Source: Nesterenkonia ebinurensis (GTDB lineage Bacteria > Actinomycetota > Actinomycetes > Actinomycetales > Micrococcaceae). Taken from it: 64,000 nucleotides of DNA. Made by a program: the position numbers and the translations under genes. Below, piece after piece: positions 50,898-62,300 of this stretch (position 1 is the first letter of the stretch; the number at the start of each line of letters is the position of its first letter). Under the pieces are notes generated by a model. That model was not told the origin of the DNA. It saw only the letters and a list, made by a program, of their open reading frames with translations, and did not search any database. Location: NCBI RefSeq assembly GCF_008711175.1, contig NZ_VWNF01000003.1, positions 23,520-87,519 on the forward strand, given 5' to 3'.

Positions 50898-52889
50898 TCA
50901 TCCTAATCCGGTCCGGAAGTCGGCGACAGCCTGCTTATAAGCGGCCTCCTTGCGGTAGAGCTGGTGGCCGGCCACATCTGCCCACACCGGACGCAGCGGC
51001 TCCGGGTCCCGGCCAGACACAGCGAACACCGACGCCGGATTGAGCTGAGCGGACAGTGGAGCCTGCTCCAGCCCTCCCGGGTCGATTGAGGTGGGCGAGC
51101 CAAGCGGCGCCGCGGGCTCGGCAGGGTCTGGCAGCTGAAGGTCCACATCCGGGTCACCACTGCCGATCACCGGACCGCCGATCGGATCAGTGAGCCGGTA
51201 ATGGTTCACCCAGCCGCCGCGGCCCGCTGCCAGCCGTGCGCACAGATCCTCTACCGCAGTCTGGCCGAAGTAGGCCGGAAAGACCTGCCCGTACAGGGTG
51301 GTGACCGGCGAGCCGTAGGTCAGCAGCCCGCAGCGGTGCAGCATGGCCGAGCCCATTGGAGCCAGTGCGGCGAAGGCTAGCGCGGAGCCCTGGGAGTGCG
51401 CAGAGACGATCAGCCCGCCGTCGCTCCGGATCCGCTCGGTGATCAGCCGTTGGAACTCTGGTACGGCCCGTTCGGTGAACGGCCGCACCGCAAAGGGATG
51501 GTACCGGCGCGGCCAGAAGGTCAGCACATCCCATACCGCCGCGATGGTGCGTCTCAGGGCACGCTTGCGGCTGGAGTGCCAGACCAGCCAAACTGCCCCC
51601 AATGCCACTGCCGGCAGCAGCACAGCTGCGGCCCAGGAGAGCACTCCGGGCTCCGGCGGCTGGATCCAATCTGCCATCGCCGCCCCGGGGTCAAACCGCA
51701 GCAGGATCACTGCCAGCGAGGAGACCAGGAACAGTGCAGCGAACACGGTGACCAGCTGCGGAGCAGTCTTGGCTGCCTCAGCCTTCCCCCGGGCCGCAGC
51801 CACCTGGGCCCGCAGCGCTTCGGTGACCCCGTCTGGCTGCTCACCTTCTGGGCTGGTGCGGGCGGGGAGCTCATCGGCATTCCCGCGCCCACGGCGTCGT
51901 GCTATCCAGATCCCCAGCGCGGCAGCCCAAGCCAGCAGCGTCATGACAAACGCCTCAATGAGCGCCAGTTCCTGGCCCCAACGGTCCCAACGGATACCCA
52001 CCAGCTGGGCGGCCAGCAGGGCAAAGCCCGCGCAGAATCCGTTGCCCAGGGCCACCGCCATAGTGACCGCAGAGGCTGGCAGTGCCCGCGGTCCCTGCTG
52101 TCCCGGAAACCGTCCGCCGGGAGCCCAGCACACCGCGGCCAGCAGCACCGCCACCAGCATCTGCACCAGGCCGAGGGCTAGGAAGACCCTGCCCAGACCC
52201 AGGTTCGGCCCGCCCCAGCTGAGCACGGTGAGTACGACGACGCCGCCTACCGTGGCTGCGATCACCGCGCCGTGAATGCCCAGCAGCCTCTGCAGGCTGC
52301 GGTCGTGAGCGAAGAACTGCTCGCTGACCAGGTCCTCCCCCTGCTTCCACCGGGCTGTGCCGTCACGTGTTCCCACTCCGTGGCCGGGGTCCACCCGTTC
52401 GTACCTGCGCCTGGTGGCATCGGCGATGATCAGCAGCAGAAGCGGGACTGCCGCGGTGAGCAGGAAGCCGGCGAGCACCCCGCCGAGTCGGGCGGCGTCG
52501 TTGATCCTTCCCAGTGCCTGGTAGCCGAGATAGTCGATGCCGATGATCGCGGCCCAGAGCACATAGCCGGCGGTGAGCAGCACGGCGGCCAGGTGCACCA
52601 GTGCTCGGGTGAGTCTCAGGCGCAGCCGGTTGTGGGCGAAGTGTCCGTGTGCCCAGCCGGCAACATTGATCAGGGTGAAGGGCAGCAGCAGGACCCAGAG
52701 CGGCTGGTGCGGGGAGTCGGTGGTGAGCCTGCCCCAGTCGTAGGCCTGCACTCGTTGATCGCTGCGCCGGGCCAGCACCCGGGTGCGGCGGCCCCGATAG
52801 ATGGTCACGGCCTCTGCCGCGGGCACACTGAGCGCAGCCGGGCCTGGAGCCCCGCCGACTCCATGGATTCTCAGCTCACGAATCCCCAT
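50898..52889 (-). CDS. Large multi-TM protein with serine-hydrolase-like C-terminal domain
   Basis: A 663-aa protein. N-terminal soluble motif GIRELRIHGVGGAPGPAAL (an oxyanion-type HGVGG). About nine or ten membrane helices lie between 75 and 460. The C-terminal domain has SDGGLIVSAHSQGSALAFAAL with the GxSxG-like SAHSQGS nucleophile elbow, TYGSPVTTLYGQVFPAYFG and a possible catalytic His in GGWVNHYRLTDPIGG. This suggests a membrane lipase or esterase whose two parts of one alpha/beta fold are split by the membrane region. ATG 52889 chosen; GTG 52895 is possible. Confidence 0.72.
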   Translation of the reverse strand: MGIRELRIHGVGGAPGPAALSVPAAEAVTIYRGRRTRVLARRSDQRVQAYDWGRLTTDSPHQPLWVLLLPFTLINVAGWAHGHFAHNRLRLRLTRALVHLAAVLLTAGYVLWAAIIGIDYLGYQALGRINDAARLGGVLAGFLLTAAVPLLLLIIADATRRRYERVDPGHGVGTRDGTARWKQGEDLVSEQFFAHDRSLQRLLGIHGAVIAATVGGVVVLTVLSWGGPNLGLGRVFLALGLVQMLVAVLLAAVCWAPGGRFPGQQGPRALPASAVTMAVALGNGFCAGFALLAAQLVGIRWDRWGQELALIEAFVMTLLAWAAALGIWIARRRGRGNADELPARTSPEGEQPDGVTEALRAQVAAARGKAEAAKTAPQLVTVFAALFLVSSLAVILLRFDPGAAMADWIQPPEPGVLSWAAAVLLPAVALGAVWLVWHSSRKRALRRTIAAVWDVLTFWPRRYHPFAVRPFTERAVPEFQRLITERIRSDGGLIVSAHSQGSALAFAALAPMGSAMLHRCGLLTYGSPVTTLYGQVFPAYFGQTAVEDLCARLAAGRGGWVNHYRLTDPIGGPVIGSGDPDVDLQLPDPAEPAAPLGSPTSIDPGGLEQAPLSAQLNPASVFAVSGRDPEPLRPVWADVAGHQLYRKEAAYKQAVADFRTGLG

Positions 52890-52942
52890 CGGCACACAGT
52901 CTACTGAGCCGCTGCGCCCTCGCGAGAGATGTATGATTGACA

Positions 52943-53052
52943 GCGCGTGAGGGAGTATCCCTTGAAGCTGTGAACGTCAGCACGCGGAGCAATCGGGCTT
53001 CGCCGGGCACAGCATCCTGAAGCCACAGCGGTTCGGGTGGAGAGACTCGCGA
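52943..53052 (+). ncRNA. Probable yybP-ykoY (manganese) riboswitch
   Basis: Upstream of terC the RNA begins GCGCGTGAGGGAGTATCCC and ends GGGTGGAGAGACTCGCG; the ends pair (CGCG.GAG with CTCGCG). The GGGAGTA loop, a central ACGTCAGCA and the terminal GGTGG.GAGAC block correspond in order to the conserved elements of the yybP-ykoY motif. TATGAT at 52932-52937 is a fitting -10 box. The motif normally senses Mn2+ and controls TerC-family exporters. Judged by eye, without a covariance model. Confidence 0.72.
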
Positions 53053-53090
53053 CGATGCACCATACCGTCGCTGTCTCGAAAGGATCCCTC

Positions 53091-54086
53091 ATGGAGATCA
53101 CACCCCTGGTCTGGGGACTCACCATTGCCGCCATTCTCAGCCTGTTGGCCTTCGACTTCTTCGCCCACGTCCGCAAGGCCCATGAGCCCACGCTGCGTGA
53201 AGCGGCCATCTGGTCGAGCGTGTACGTCGGCCTTGCGTTGCTGTTCGGGCTGGTCTTCCTGCTCTTCGGCGATACGGCTCATGCGGTGGAGTACTATGCC
53301 GGATACTTCACGGAGAAGGCCCTCTCCGTGGACAACCTCTTCGTGTTCCTGGTGATCCTCTCCAGCTTCAACGTGCCCCGGAAGTACCAGCAGAAGGTCC
53401 TGCTGTTCGGCATCGTCTTCGCGCTGATCGCCCGCACCGCATTCATCATGCTGGGTGCTGGGCTGATTCATCTGTTCAGCGATGTCTTCTACCTCTTCGG
53501 CCTGATTCTGCTGGTCACCGCAGCGAATATGCTCCGGAAGGAGCTCACTCACAACAACGCCCCGGATGCCGATAATGCTGTGGTGCGGCTGGCCCGGCGC
53601 TGGCTGCGAACCTCTGATGACTACGACGGTGACAAGCTGACCACTCGGGTCAACGGGCACCGGATGCTGACCCCGATGCTGCTGGTGATGGTGGCCATCG
53701 GCGGCACCGACATTCTTTTCGCTCTGGACTCCATCCCAGCGATCTACGGACTGACCCGGGAGCCCTATATCGTGTTCACCGCCACGGCGTTCTCACTGAT
53801 GGGTCTGCGCCAGCTGTACTTCCTGCTCGACGGGTTGCTGGAACGGCTGATCTACCTCTCCTACGGGCTGATCGTGATCCTGGGATTCATTGCGGTGAAG
53901 CTGATTCTGCACGCTCTTCATGAGAACAACCTGCCGTTCATCAACGGCGGGCAGAACGTGCCGGTGCCGGAGATTCCCACCGGTGTCTCGCTGATCGTGA
54001 TCCTGGTGGTGCTCAGCGCCACGGTGGTGGCCTCGTTGTGGCACTCCCGCAGCGCAGCAGCCGAGAGCCCCGATCTCAGGCGTTGA
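53091..54086 (+). CDS. TerC-family membrane protein (probable Mn2+ export)
   Basis: A 331-aa integral membrane protein with about nine helices. Conserved TerC motifs: [21 protein letters not shown] (SVDN) and [22 protein letters not shown] ([11 protein letters not shown]). AAAGGA precedes ATG 53091. TerC relatives Alx/MeeF export manganese or metallate exoenzymes; the upstream riboswitch-like RNA supports a Mn2+ role. It ends inside the convergent uppP (11-bp overlap of stop regions). Confidence 0.92.
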   Translation: MEITPLVWGLTIAAILSLLAFDFFAHVRKAHEPTLREAAIWSSVYVGLALLFGLVFLLFGDTAHAVEYYAGYFTEKALSVDNLFVFLVILSSFNVPRKYQQKVLLFGIVFALIARTAFIMLGAGLIHLFSDVFYLFGLILLVTAANMLRKELTHNNAPDADNAVVRLARRWLRTSDDYDGDKLTTRVNGHRMLTPMLLVMVAIGGTDILFALDSIPAIYGLTREPYIVFTATAFSLMGLRQLYFLLDGLLERLIYLSYGLIVILGFIAVKLILHALHENNLPFINGGQNVPVPEIPTGVSLIVILVVLSATVVASLWHSRSAAAESPDLRR

Positions 54087-54903
54087 TAATGCCGAAGCTG
54101 AGCATGATGTAGACGAAGATGCCCAGCACCACCCGGTAGCCGACGAACAGGGTGTAGCTGTTCTTGGAGACATAGTCCAGGAACCAGCCGATGATCACAT
54201 AGGCCACCACGAACCCGACTGCGGTGGCGACCATGGTTTGCATCATGGTGTACGGGCCGGTCTGTTCCCCGATGGCACCGATGAGCTTGTAGAACCCGGA
54301 GCCGAAGACTGCCGGGATGGCCAGCAGAAAGGAGTACCGGGCAGCGGCCTGACGGGTGTAGCCCATCAGCAGCCCGGCAGTGATGGTGCCACCGGAGCGG
54401 GAGACCCCAGGGATCAGGGCCAGGGACTGGGCGAGGCCGTAGAGGATGCCGTCACGAACACTGAGCTTCTCCAGCGGTTTACGCTGCCTGCCGATCCGGT
54501 CTGCCACACCGAGCAGGACACCGAAGACGATCAGCATGGTGGCCACCAGCCACAGGCTGCGGAAGGCCGAGACGATGAAATCCTCCAGCAGCAGGCCCAG
54601 CACCACGATCGGTATGGTGCCCACAATGATCAGCCAGCCCATCCGGGCATCGGGGTCGCTGTGTGAGCCGCCGCCGAAGACCGCGCTGAACCAGGCCTTG
54701 AGGATTCGCACGATATCGCGCCAGAAGAACACCAGCACTGCAGCCTCGGTGCCTAACTGGGTGATGGCGGTGAACGCCGCACCAGGATCCTGCGCCCCGG
54801 GCAGGAACTCGCCGACGATGCGCAGATGCGCGGAGGATGAGATAGGAAGGAATTCAGTCAAACCCTGGACCAGACCCAGGATGATCGCATCAAGCCATTG
54901 CAC
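54076..54903 (-). CDS. uppP: Undecaprenyl-diphosphatase
   Basis: A 275-aa BacA-type enzyme: [20 protein letters not shown] (the E-SSSAH active motif) and [21 protein letters not shown] (PGxSRSG). About eight membrane helices. It recycles undecaprenyl pyrophosphate for wall synthesis and confers bacitracin tolerance. Convergent with terC; stops overlap by 11 bp. Also known as bacA. Confidence 0.96.
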   Translation of the reverse strand: MQWLDAIILGLVQGLTEFLPISSSAHLRIVGEFLPGAQDPGAAFTAITQLGTEAAVLVFFWRDIVRILKAWFSAVFGGGSHSDPDARMGWLIIVGTIPIVVLGLLLEDFIVSAFRSLWLVATMLIVFGVLLGVADRIGRQRKPLEKLSVRDGILYGLAQSLALIPGVSRSGGTITAGLLMGYTRQAAARYSFLLAIPAVFGSGFYKLIGAIGEQTGPYTMMQTMVATAVGFVVAYVIIGWFLDYVSKNSYTLFVGYRVVLGIFVYIMLSFGIINA

Positions 54904-55047
54904 AAACTGAGTTTAGTCCGCGGAAGCCGTTGGTGACGTTGATTCGCCGGGCTCTGGGGAGATCACGTCATCCGGTGTCACGTCCGGGGCATCAACCACG
55001 CTACCTGAGAGATAGATTAAAATTCGAAATCGTCCAGGACTTTATAA

Positions 55048-55980
55048 CTACAAATCACTGAGCTCATCATCTGGTGTTTCGACCTCAACCTGAATACTGT
55101 AAACCGATGGCACCGCTATTGTGACGGTGCGTTTGATGGTGTCGATGAGTTCTTCAATCGTATCGGTGTCGAGTCCGTCTTTGAGGTGCACTTCCAGGAT
55201 GACGAGCAGCTTATCTGATCCGAGGTACATAGTCCGCAGGTCAAGAACGCTGCGCACATTCGTGACGCTTTCTGCAACGTCGATGATTCTGCGCGAGGTG
55301 GTCTGCCCCGCGCCTCTACCGACAATTAAGCCCCGAATATCGAGAATCAGGAGCATTGCGGCACACATCATCGTCATCCCGATGGCGATTCCTCCCGCAC
55401 CGTCAAGGCGGCTATCTCCTGTTAGCGCAAAGAGCAGAAGCGCAATGATGCCAATGCCGGTGGCCGTTGTGCCGATAGAATCTAGAAAAAATGTAGCTTT
55501 TGTCTCTATAAGACTCGAGTGGCGCAGACGTCTGAGCCAGCCAGCTGTGCCGCCACTCTGACGAAGCCGCCTAAAGCTCAAGCTAAACGAATACGCATTG
55601 GTGCAAAAACTGAAAAATAGCACGATAAATGCTAACCATATGTTATCGACAGGTTCCGGTCGAATAAATTGCTGATAACCGAAATAGACTGATGCCAGAC
55701 CGGTGCCGCCGAACATAATGATTCCCGCAATCAGCGCCCAAAAGAATACTTCGCGACCGTAACCAAATTGAAACTGAGTATCTGGCCGCCGCTTGGACTT
55801 TTTGACCCCAACGAACAGTACGATCCCTGTCATCATGTCGCTCAATCCCTGAAGAGCTTGCGACAGCATGACCGTGCTGCCGGTGACAATCGCCACAAAC
55901 GCATTAAGCGACACATCAAACACGCTCACCACTGTTGAGGTCAGAACAACCCGCGTATCTGACACTTTCTTCTTCGCCAT
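55048..55980 (-). CDS. Cation diffusion facilitator (CDF) transporter
   Basis: A 310-aa CDF protein with six membrane helices and a C-terminal cytoplasmic domain (ILEVHLKDGLDTDTIEELID). Conserved FGYGREVFFWALIAG after TM2. The usual TM2 motif HSxxD is replaced by QGLSD (LSQALQGLSDMMTG), while TM5 keeps FFLDSIG. Codon and base use are distinctly AT-richer than the rest of the window (ATA, TTA, AAA codons), indicating transfer. Substrate uncertain: Zn2+, Mn2+ or Fe2+. Confidence 0.88.
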   Translation of the reverse strand: MAKKKVSDTRVVLTSTVVSVFDVSLNAFVAIVTGSTVMLSQALQGLSDMMTGIVLFVGVKKSKRRPDTQFQFGYGREVFFWALIAGIIMFGGTGLASVYFGYQQFIRPEPVDNIWLAFIVLFFSFCTNAYSFSLSFRRLRQSGGTAGWLRRLRHSSLIETKATFFLDSIGTTATGIGIIALLLFALTGDSRLDGAGGIAIGMTMMCAAMLLILDIRGLIVGRGAGQTTSRRIIDVAESVTNVRSVLDLRTMYLGSDKLLVILEVHLKDGLDTDTIEELIDTIKRTVTIAVPSVYSIQVEVETPDDELSDL

Positions 55981-56367
55981 AGATCGATCCTTATTGTGAT
56001 CAGGAGGACGTGTGCTGGGTTCTGCTCCCCTGGGACGTGAGAATTCAAGAGGCTAAGGCGTGCAGCACCGGAGGTTGTTCGAAGCTTCGAAGCTCTCCGT
56101 GGTCTTCCAGTTTAGGGCGCCGTGGCATTGTCCTGCCCATCACCAATGGTCTCCATCGAGCCGACGAGCCCGGCATTGCGGAGCTTGTTGTTTAAATTGT
56201 TTAAAAGCTCATGCATGAACTGGGTGAGTTCACCCTGAGTTCCCTGCTTCGGAGCGCACCGCTGCCTGATGGGGTTTACGCGCCTAGGACTTTTTGGTCC
56301 GGTTAGTGGTGTACCATAATGTGAACACCATCTCGGACGTTCAGGTCCGTTTACTGAGGGGTCACTC
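55981..56367. other. 387-bp intergenic region upstream of the surface-protein gene
   Basis: No convincing gene. It contains a perfect 14-bp palindrome TTCGAAGCTTCGAA (56078-56091), TTTAAA-TTG-TTTAAA (56191-56205), and just before the surface-protein gene CGGAC-GTTCAG-GTCCG (56336-56351). GAGGGG (56357-56362) is the ribosome site for ATG 56368. The promoter of the large gene should lie here; TACCATAATGTGAAC near 56311 is a weak -10 candidate. An 85-codon minus-strand frame (56112-56369) has no homology I recognise. Confidence 0.5.
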
Positions 56368-59300
56368 ATGCCGTTATCTCATCTGCCTCGCCGTATTCTC
56401 GGTGCCGTGGTGGCACTGTGCTTAGCTGCTCCCCTGCTCGGTGCCGGAACCGTCCCTGTCCTGACTCAGGGCGAGGCCTGGAGTGAACCACGAGTCACCA
56501 CGATTCAGGCCCAGCGGGAGGCAGAAGAAACCCAGGCGGCAACAGACCCTGAAACAGAGGCTGCCGAGCAGATTGCCGAGGAGGAGGGTGCGGAGGAATC
56601 TCACTCTGAGGGTGGAGCTGAGCCGGTGGAGCCAGAGGATCAGGCGGCAGTGCCCCAGGAAGAGGACCAGGGGGACCCAACCGGCCAGGAGGCCACCGAT
56701 CAGGAGGTTGATCAACAGGCTCGCGCCGATGACTCAAACAGTACGGATCAGACCACCCAGGAGCAGTCCCCCGACAACGAGACCCTGGAGACACCGGACA
56801 CCAATACCGATGCTGCCAGTGCCACAGCCGAGAACTGGCGGGATCTCCTCGCTGTCGTCGAGGCTGCCTGTGATGACGCAGGCACAGTCAGCCTCACCAG
56901 CGATATCACCGCACCCCCAGGGGAGAACCTGAACCTGGCCGGTTGTGAGATCACCCTTGACCTCAACGGCTACGCCCTCGAGATCGAGGTGCTCGGCAAT
57001 CTGGCAGCGGTCCACGTTCCTTCCAGCGCCTCTCTGACGATCAATGATTCCTCCAACGGCGCCGGCAGCCTCATCGCCGCCAGCAGCGATGAGGTGGGGA
57101 TCGGCGGCGAGAATGGTGACGGTGGGACGGTGACCATTAACGGCGGGGAGGTCACCGCCACCAGCACCGGCTTCGGAGCAGGCATCGGCGGTGGCAATAA
57201 CGGCGCCGGTGGGACAGTGACCATCAACGGCGGCGTGGTGAGAGCAACCGGCAGCAACGGCGCAGGCATCGGCGGCGGCCTTACCGGCGCCGGTGGGACA
57301 GTGACCATCAACGGCGGGGAGGTCACCGCCACCAGCAGCGCCGATGGCGCGGGGATCGGCGGCGGCCTTAACGGCGCCGGTGGGACAGTGACCATCAACG
57401 GCGGGGAGGTCACCGCCACCAGCACCGGCTACGGCGCAGGCATCGGCGGCGGCCGTGACGGCGCCGGTGGGACAGTGACCATCGAAGGCGGCACGGTGAC
57501 CGCAACCAGCAACGGCGCGGGCATCGGCGCAGGCCCGGGTAACGGTGACCCTGGCAGTGTGACGGTGAGGGCTTTAAGGGTTGAGGGTTCCGCCAACAAC
57601 GGTGGCGGCCCCGATCACCTCGCGGCGCCTGTCACCTGGGAAGAGTCGGAACAGGACCCGGATCTCTATGCCTTCGCCCGCACCGACCTGAACGAGGATG
57701 GCGGCGTGGTCTTTGAGCTGGATTTCGGGTACATGGTGACTATCGAGCCGCACAACGACCAGGAGACTACGGACCACTTTGCTGCCTTGGGCACCACCCC
57801 GGAGGTGCCCGCTGGCCCGCAGCGGCCCGGCTATGCCTTCATCGGCTGGCGCGTTGGCTCACCCGAGGGCCCCGAATGGGAGCCTGAGCCGCTGAGCGGG
57901 CCGCTGACCATCCACGCCACCTGGAGGTGGGAGAACACTGATGAGGACGGTGCCTTACGGGCCGGGGACTGGGATGAACTCACCACCGCTGTGGCACCGG
58001 CCTGCACTGAGGGCACAATCCGCCTCACCGGCGATATCACCGCACCCGCAGGCGAGAACCTGGATCTCGCCGGCTGCGAGATCACCCTTGACCTCGACAG
58101 CTACGCCCTCGAGATCCAGGTGTCTGGCAATCTGGCAGCGGTCCACGTTCCTTCCAGCGCCTCGCTGACGATCAATGATTCCTCCAACGGCGCCGGCAGC
58201 CTCACCGCCACCAGCAACAGGGGTGCGGGCATCGGCGGCGGCCGTGACGGTGCCGGTGGGACAGTGACCATCAACGGCGGGGAGGTCACCGCCACCAGCA
58301 GCGCCGATGGCGCGGGGATCGGCGGCGGCCTTAACGGCGCCGGTGGGACAGTGACCATTACCGGCGGCGCCATCACCGCCACCAGCACCGACTACGGCGC
58401 AGGCATCGGCGGCGGCGGCGGCTCCGGCTTGGACGGTGACGGTGGTGACGGTGGGACAGTGACCATTGAGGGCGGCACCGTCACCGCCACCAGCCGCAGG
58501 GGTGCGGGCATCGGCGGCGGCGGCAGCTCCGGCTTGAACAGTGACGGTGGTGACAGTGGGACAGTGACCATTGAGGGCGGCACCGTCACCGCCACCAGCA
58601 ACAGCGGCGCGGGCATCGGCGGCGGCGGCAGCTCCGGCTTGAACAGTGACGGTGGTGACGGTGGGACAGTGACCATCAACGGCGGGGAGGTCACCGCCAC
58701 CAGCAATAACCACGGCGCGGGGATCGGCGGCGGCAGCTCTTACACCGACGGCGGTGGTGGCGGCGGGACAGTGACCATCACTGGCGGCGTGGTGAGAGCA
58801 ACCGGCAGCAACGGCGCGGGGATCGGCGGCGGAGATTACGGCTCCGGCGGGGAGGTGACCATCAACGGTGGGGAGGTCACCGCCACCAGCAGCGCGGGCG
58901 CGGGCATCGGCGGCGGCCGTGACGGCGCCGGTGGGACAGTGACCATCAACGGCGGGGAGGTCACCGCCACCAGCACCGGCAACGGCGCGGGGATCGGCGG
59001 CGGCGGCTTCCTCACTGGAGGCGGTGGTGGCGGCGGGATAGTGACTATCACTGGCGGCGTGGTGCGAGCGAACGGCGGTCAGGGCGCTGCGGGGGTCGGC
59101 GCAGGCCTGGAGGGCAGTGACCGTGGCAGTGTGATGGTGGGAGCTTTAGGGGTTGAGGGTTCCGCCAACAACGGTGGCGGCCCCGGGAGCCTCGCGGCGC
59201 CTGTCACCTGGGAAGAGTCGGAGCAGGACCCGGATCTCTATGCCTTCGCCCGCACCGACCTGAACGAGGATGGCGGCGGGGTCTTTGAGCTGGATTTCGG

Positions 59301-62300
59301 GTATATGGTGACTATGGTCGATCTTGCATTAGAGCTAGATGATGAGGATCGGCAGGTTGATCAGTTCATAGCCTTCGGAGACGCAGGCACTGTGCCGGAG
59401 CAGCCTCAGGTACTAGATGGATACACCCCTACCGGGTGGCGGGATGCGGCCCCGGCCGGTGAGGTGGTCACCGACTCGGTGAGTATCGATAATGGGCCGG
59501 TAAGGCTCTACAGCACCGCAGCGGCAGCCATGTTGTCCACTGAGACAATCACCGCAGGGCAGGTGGCGACCGTTACCGTCAACGCCTTGGATCAGGATAG
59601 TGAACTGGTTGATGTCACCGAGGATGCTCAGATCACCCTGGCGGGTGAAGAGACCGGCCCCAACCTATCTCCGAGCACCTCTGGGAACCATGACATCGAC
59701 ATCGAGTATCTGGGCGCTACCTTCAGCTTTGAATTACTCGTAGACCCTGCTGGGGCCGGGGCTTTGGAGGTCACCGGGCCTAACACCGTCACAGAAACCC
59801 AGACTGTGGTTTACACGCTGGAGGTCTTCGATGATTACGGCAACACCCACGGTACCCCCACCATGGAGCCTGAGGATGTGAGCTCTAGTGTGGCTGGTGA
59901 CCAGATCAGCATCACTGAAAACAACGAGGTCGAGGTCACCTACGCCTTCACTCCTGAGGCTCTGACCGATCGGGTGTTGACCTTTACCTATACCGGTGAG
60001 AACGACGACGCCATCACCGAGACAGTGCACGTCGAGGTCGCCAGCGTGGTGGAGGGGTTGATTCTTGAGGTACCGGACCAGGCTGGTCATGGTGAGGCGG
60101 TCCAGGTGATGGTCACTGCCTTAGATGAAGACGACCAGTCATTGGGTGAGGTCACCCCTTATGTGGAGTTCTCTTCCTCGGTAGAGGATGATCGGGTCGA
60201 TATTGATACGGGTACGCTGAGCTTCATCGGGGCAGGGCCCCGGGTGATCACCGCGACCTACCGGGGTGTTGATACCACCGGTGAGGTTGAGGTGCAGCAG
60301 GCTGTGACCGAGGTCAACCTCACCGCTGAGCAGGACACAGTGACTGCTGGGCAGGATATGGTCCTAGAAGTCACCGTTGACTCCCCAGCCCCTGGCAACC
60401 CAGTCCCCACCGGGGAGGTCGAGGTCTGGGATCAGGAAGCCGGTATCGATGAGGAGATCCCGCTGGCTGTTGGCACCCTGTCTGATGGTGGAGTCACTAT
60501 CGCGGTGGCAGATCTCACCGATGCTGGTGAGTACAGTCTGGTGGTCGTCTACACCGGCACCAGCGACTTCACCTCCAGCACCTCTGACCCGGTGGAGGTG
60601 ACCATAGAACCAGCTGCCCCGGACTCGATCACAGTAGAAGGCCCTACCCAGGTCACTGAAACCGATACAAGAACCTACCTCACTATAGGCTATGACCAGT
60701 TCGGTAACCGGATTGGATTCCTCACCGGTGACACAGTCATCGCCTCCAATGTGCCAACCGATGAGATCACCGGCAACCAGGTGGAATACGCCTTCACCCC
60801 CGAGGCCCTGACCGACCGGGTGCTTACCTTTACCTATACCGGTGAGGATGACCAGCAGATCACCACCACAGTGGAGGTCTCAGTCCACTCCGTGGTGGAG
60901 GGGATCGAGCTCAGTATTGACCCTGCCCGTGCTGTGGTGGGTGCCAGTGTGGAGGTTTCAGTGGAGGCCTTCAACACAGAGGGTGAGCCTTTGGGTGAGG
61001 TCACCGAGTACACAACGGTGACCTTCGAAGGTGATCCGGTAGAGGGTGGTGAGTTCACCCTCCCTTCAGCAGGCACCCACCAGCTGGAGGCCTCCTACCG
61101 TGGCGTGACTGATGACCAGAGCGTCTCCGGGGAAATCCCGGTACTGGAGGCCCTGGAGGTGATCGGTGATGAAGAACTCACAGAGACCCAGACCGGCACC
61201 TATGAGATCTCCGGGACCGACCAGTTCGGGGATCCGATCAGTATGGACTTCCAGCACCTGGAAGTGACCTCCTCTGAGAATACAGACACCATCACAGTAG
61301 ATGAGCAGACCTCCCAGGTGCAGGTGGAATACGCCTTCACTCCTGAGGCTCTGACCGATCGGGTGTTGACCTTTACCTATACCGGTGAGAACGACGACGC
61401 CATCACCGAGACAGTGCACGTCGAGGTCGCCAGCGTGGTGGAGGGGTTGATTCTTGAGGTACCGGACCAGGCTGGTCATGGTGAGGCGGTCCAGGTGATG
61501 GTCACTGCCTTAGATGAAGACGACCAGTCATTGGGTGAGGTCACCCCTTATGTGGAGTTCTCTTCCTCGGTAGAGGATGATCGGGTCGATATTGATACGG
61601 GTACGCTGAGCTTCATCGGGGCAGGGCCCCGGGTGATCACCGCGACCTACCGGGGTGTTGATACCACCGGTGAGGTTGAGGTGCAGCAGGCTGTGACCGA
61701 GGTCAACCTCACCGCTGAGCAGGACACAGTGACTGCTGGGCAGGATATGGTCCTAGAAGTCACCGTTGACTCCCCAGCCCCTGGCAACCCAGTCCCCACC
61801 GGGGAGGTCGAGGTCTGGGATCAGGAAGCCGGTATCGATGAGGAGATCCCGCTGGCTGTTGGCACCCTGTCTGATGGTGGAGTCACTATCGCGGTGGCAG
61901 ATCTCACCGATGCTGGTGAGTACAGTCTGGTGGTCATCTACACCGGCACCAGCGACTTCACCTCCAGCACCTCTGACCCGGTGGAGGTGACCATAGAACC
62001 AGCTGCCCCGGACTCGATCACAGTAGAAGGCCCTACCCAGGTCACTGAAACCGATACAAGAACCTACCTCACTATAGGCTATGACCAGTTCGGTAACCGG
62101 ATTGGATTCCTCACCGGTGACACAGTCATCGCCTCCAATGTGCCAACCGATGAGATCACCGGCAACCAGGTGGAATACGCCTTCACCCCCGAGGCCCTGA
62201 CCGACCGGGTGCTTACCTTTACCTATACCGGTGAGGATGACCAGCAGATCACCACCACAGCGGAGGTCTCAGTCCACTCCGTGGTGGAGGGGATCGATAT

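Noticed and set aside
56112..56369. 85-codon minus-strand frame before the surface-protein gene
   Set aside because: No recognisable family, and its start overlaps the ribosome site and first codons of the large gene.
57955..59051. Long minus-strand frames opposite the surface-protein gene
   Set aside because: They mirror the Gly/Thr repeat codons (Pro/Ala/Val-rich products) and have no independent support.
57099..59110. Regularly spaced DNA repeats resembling a CRISPR array
   Set aside because: The repeats are in frame, of variable length and encode a beta-helix; no cas genes are present.
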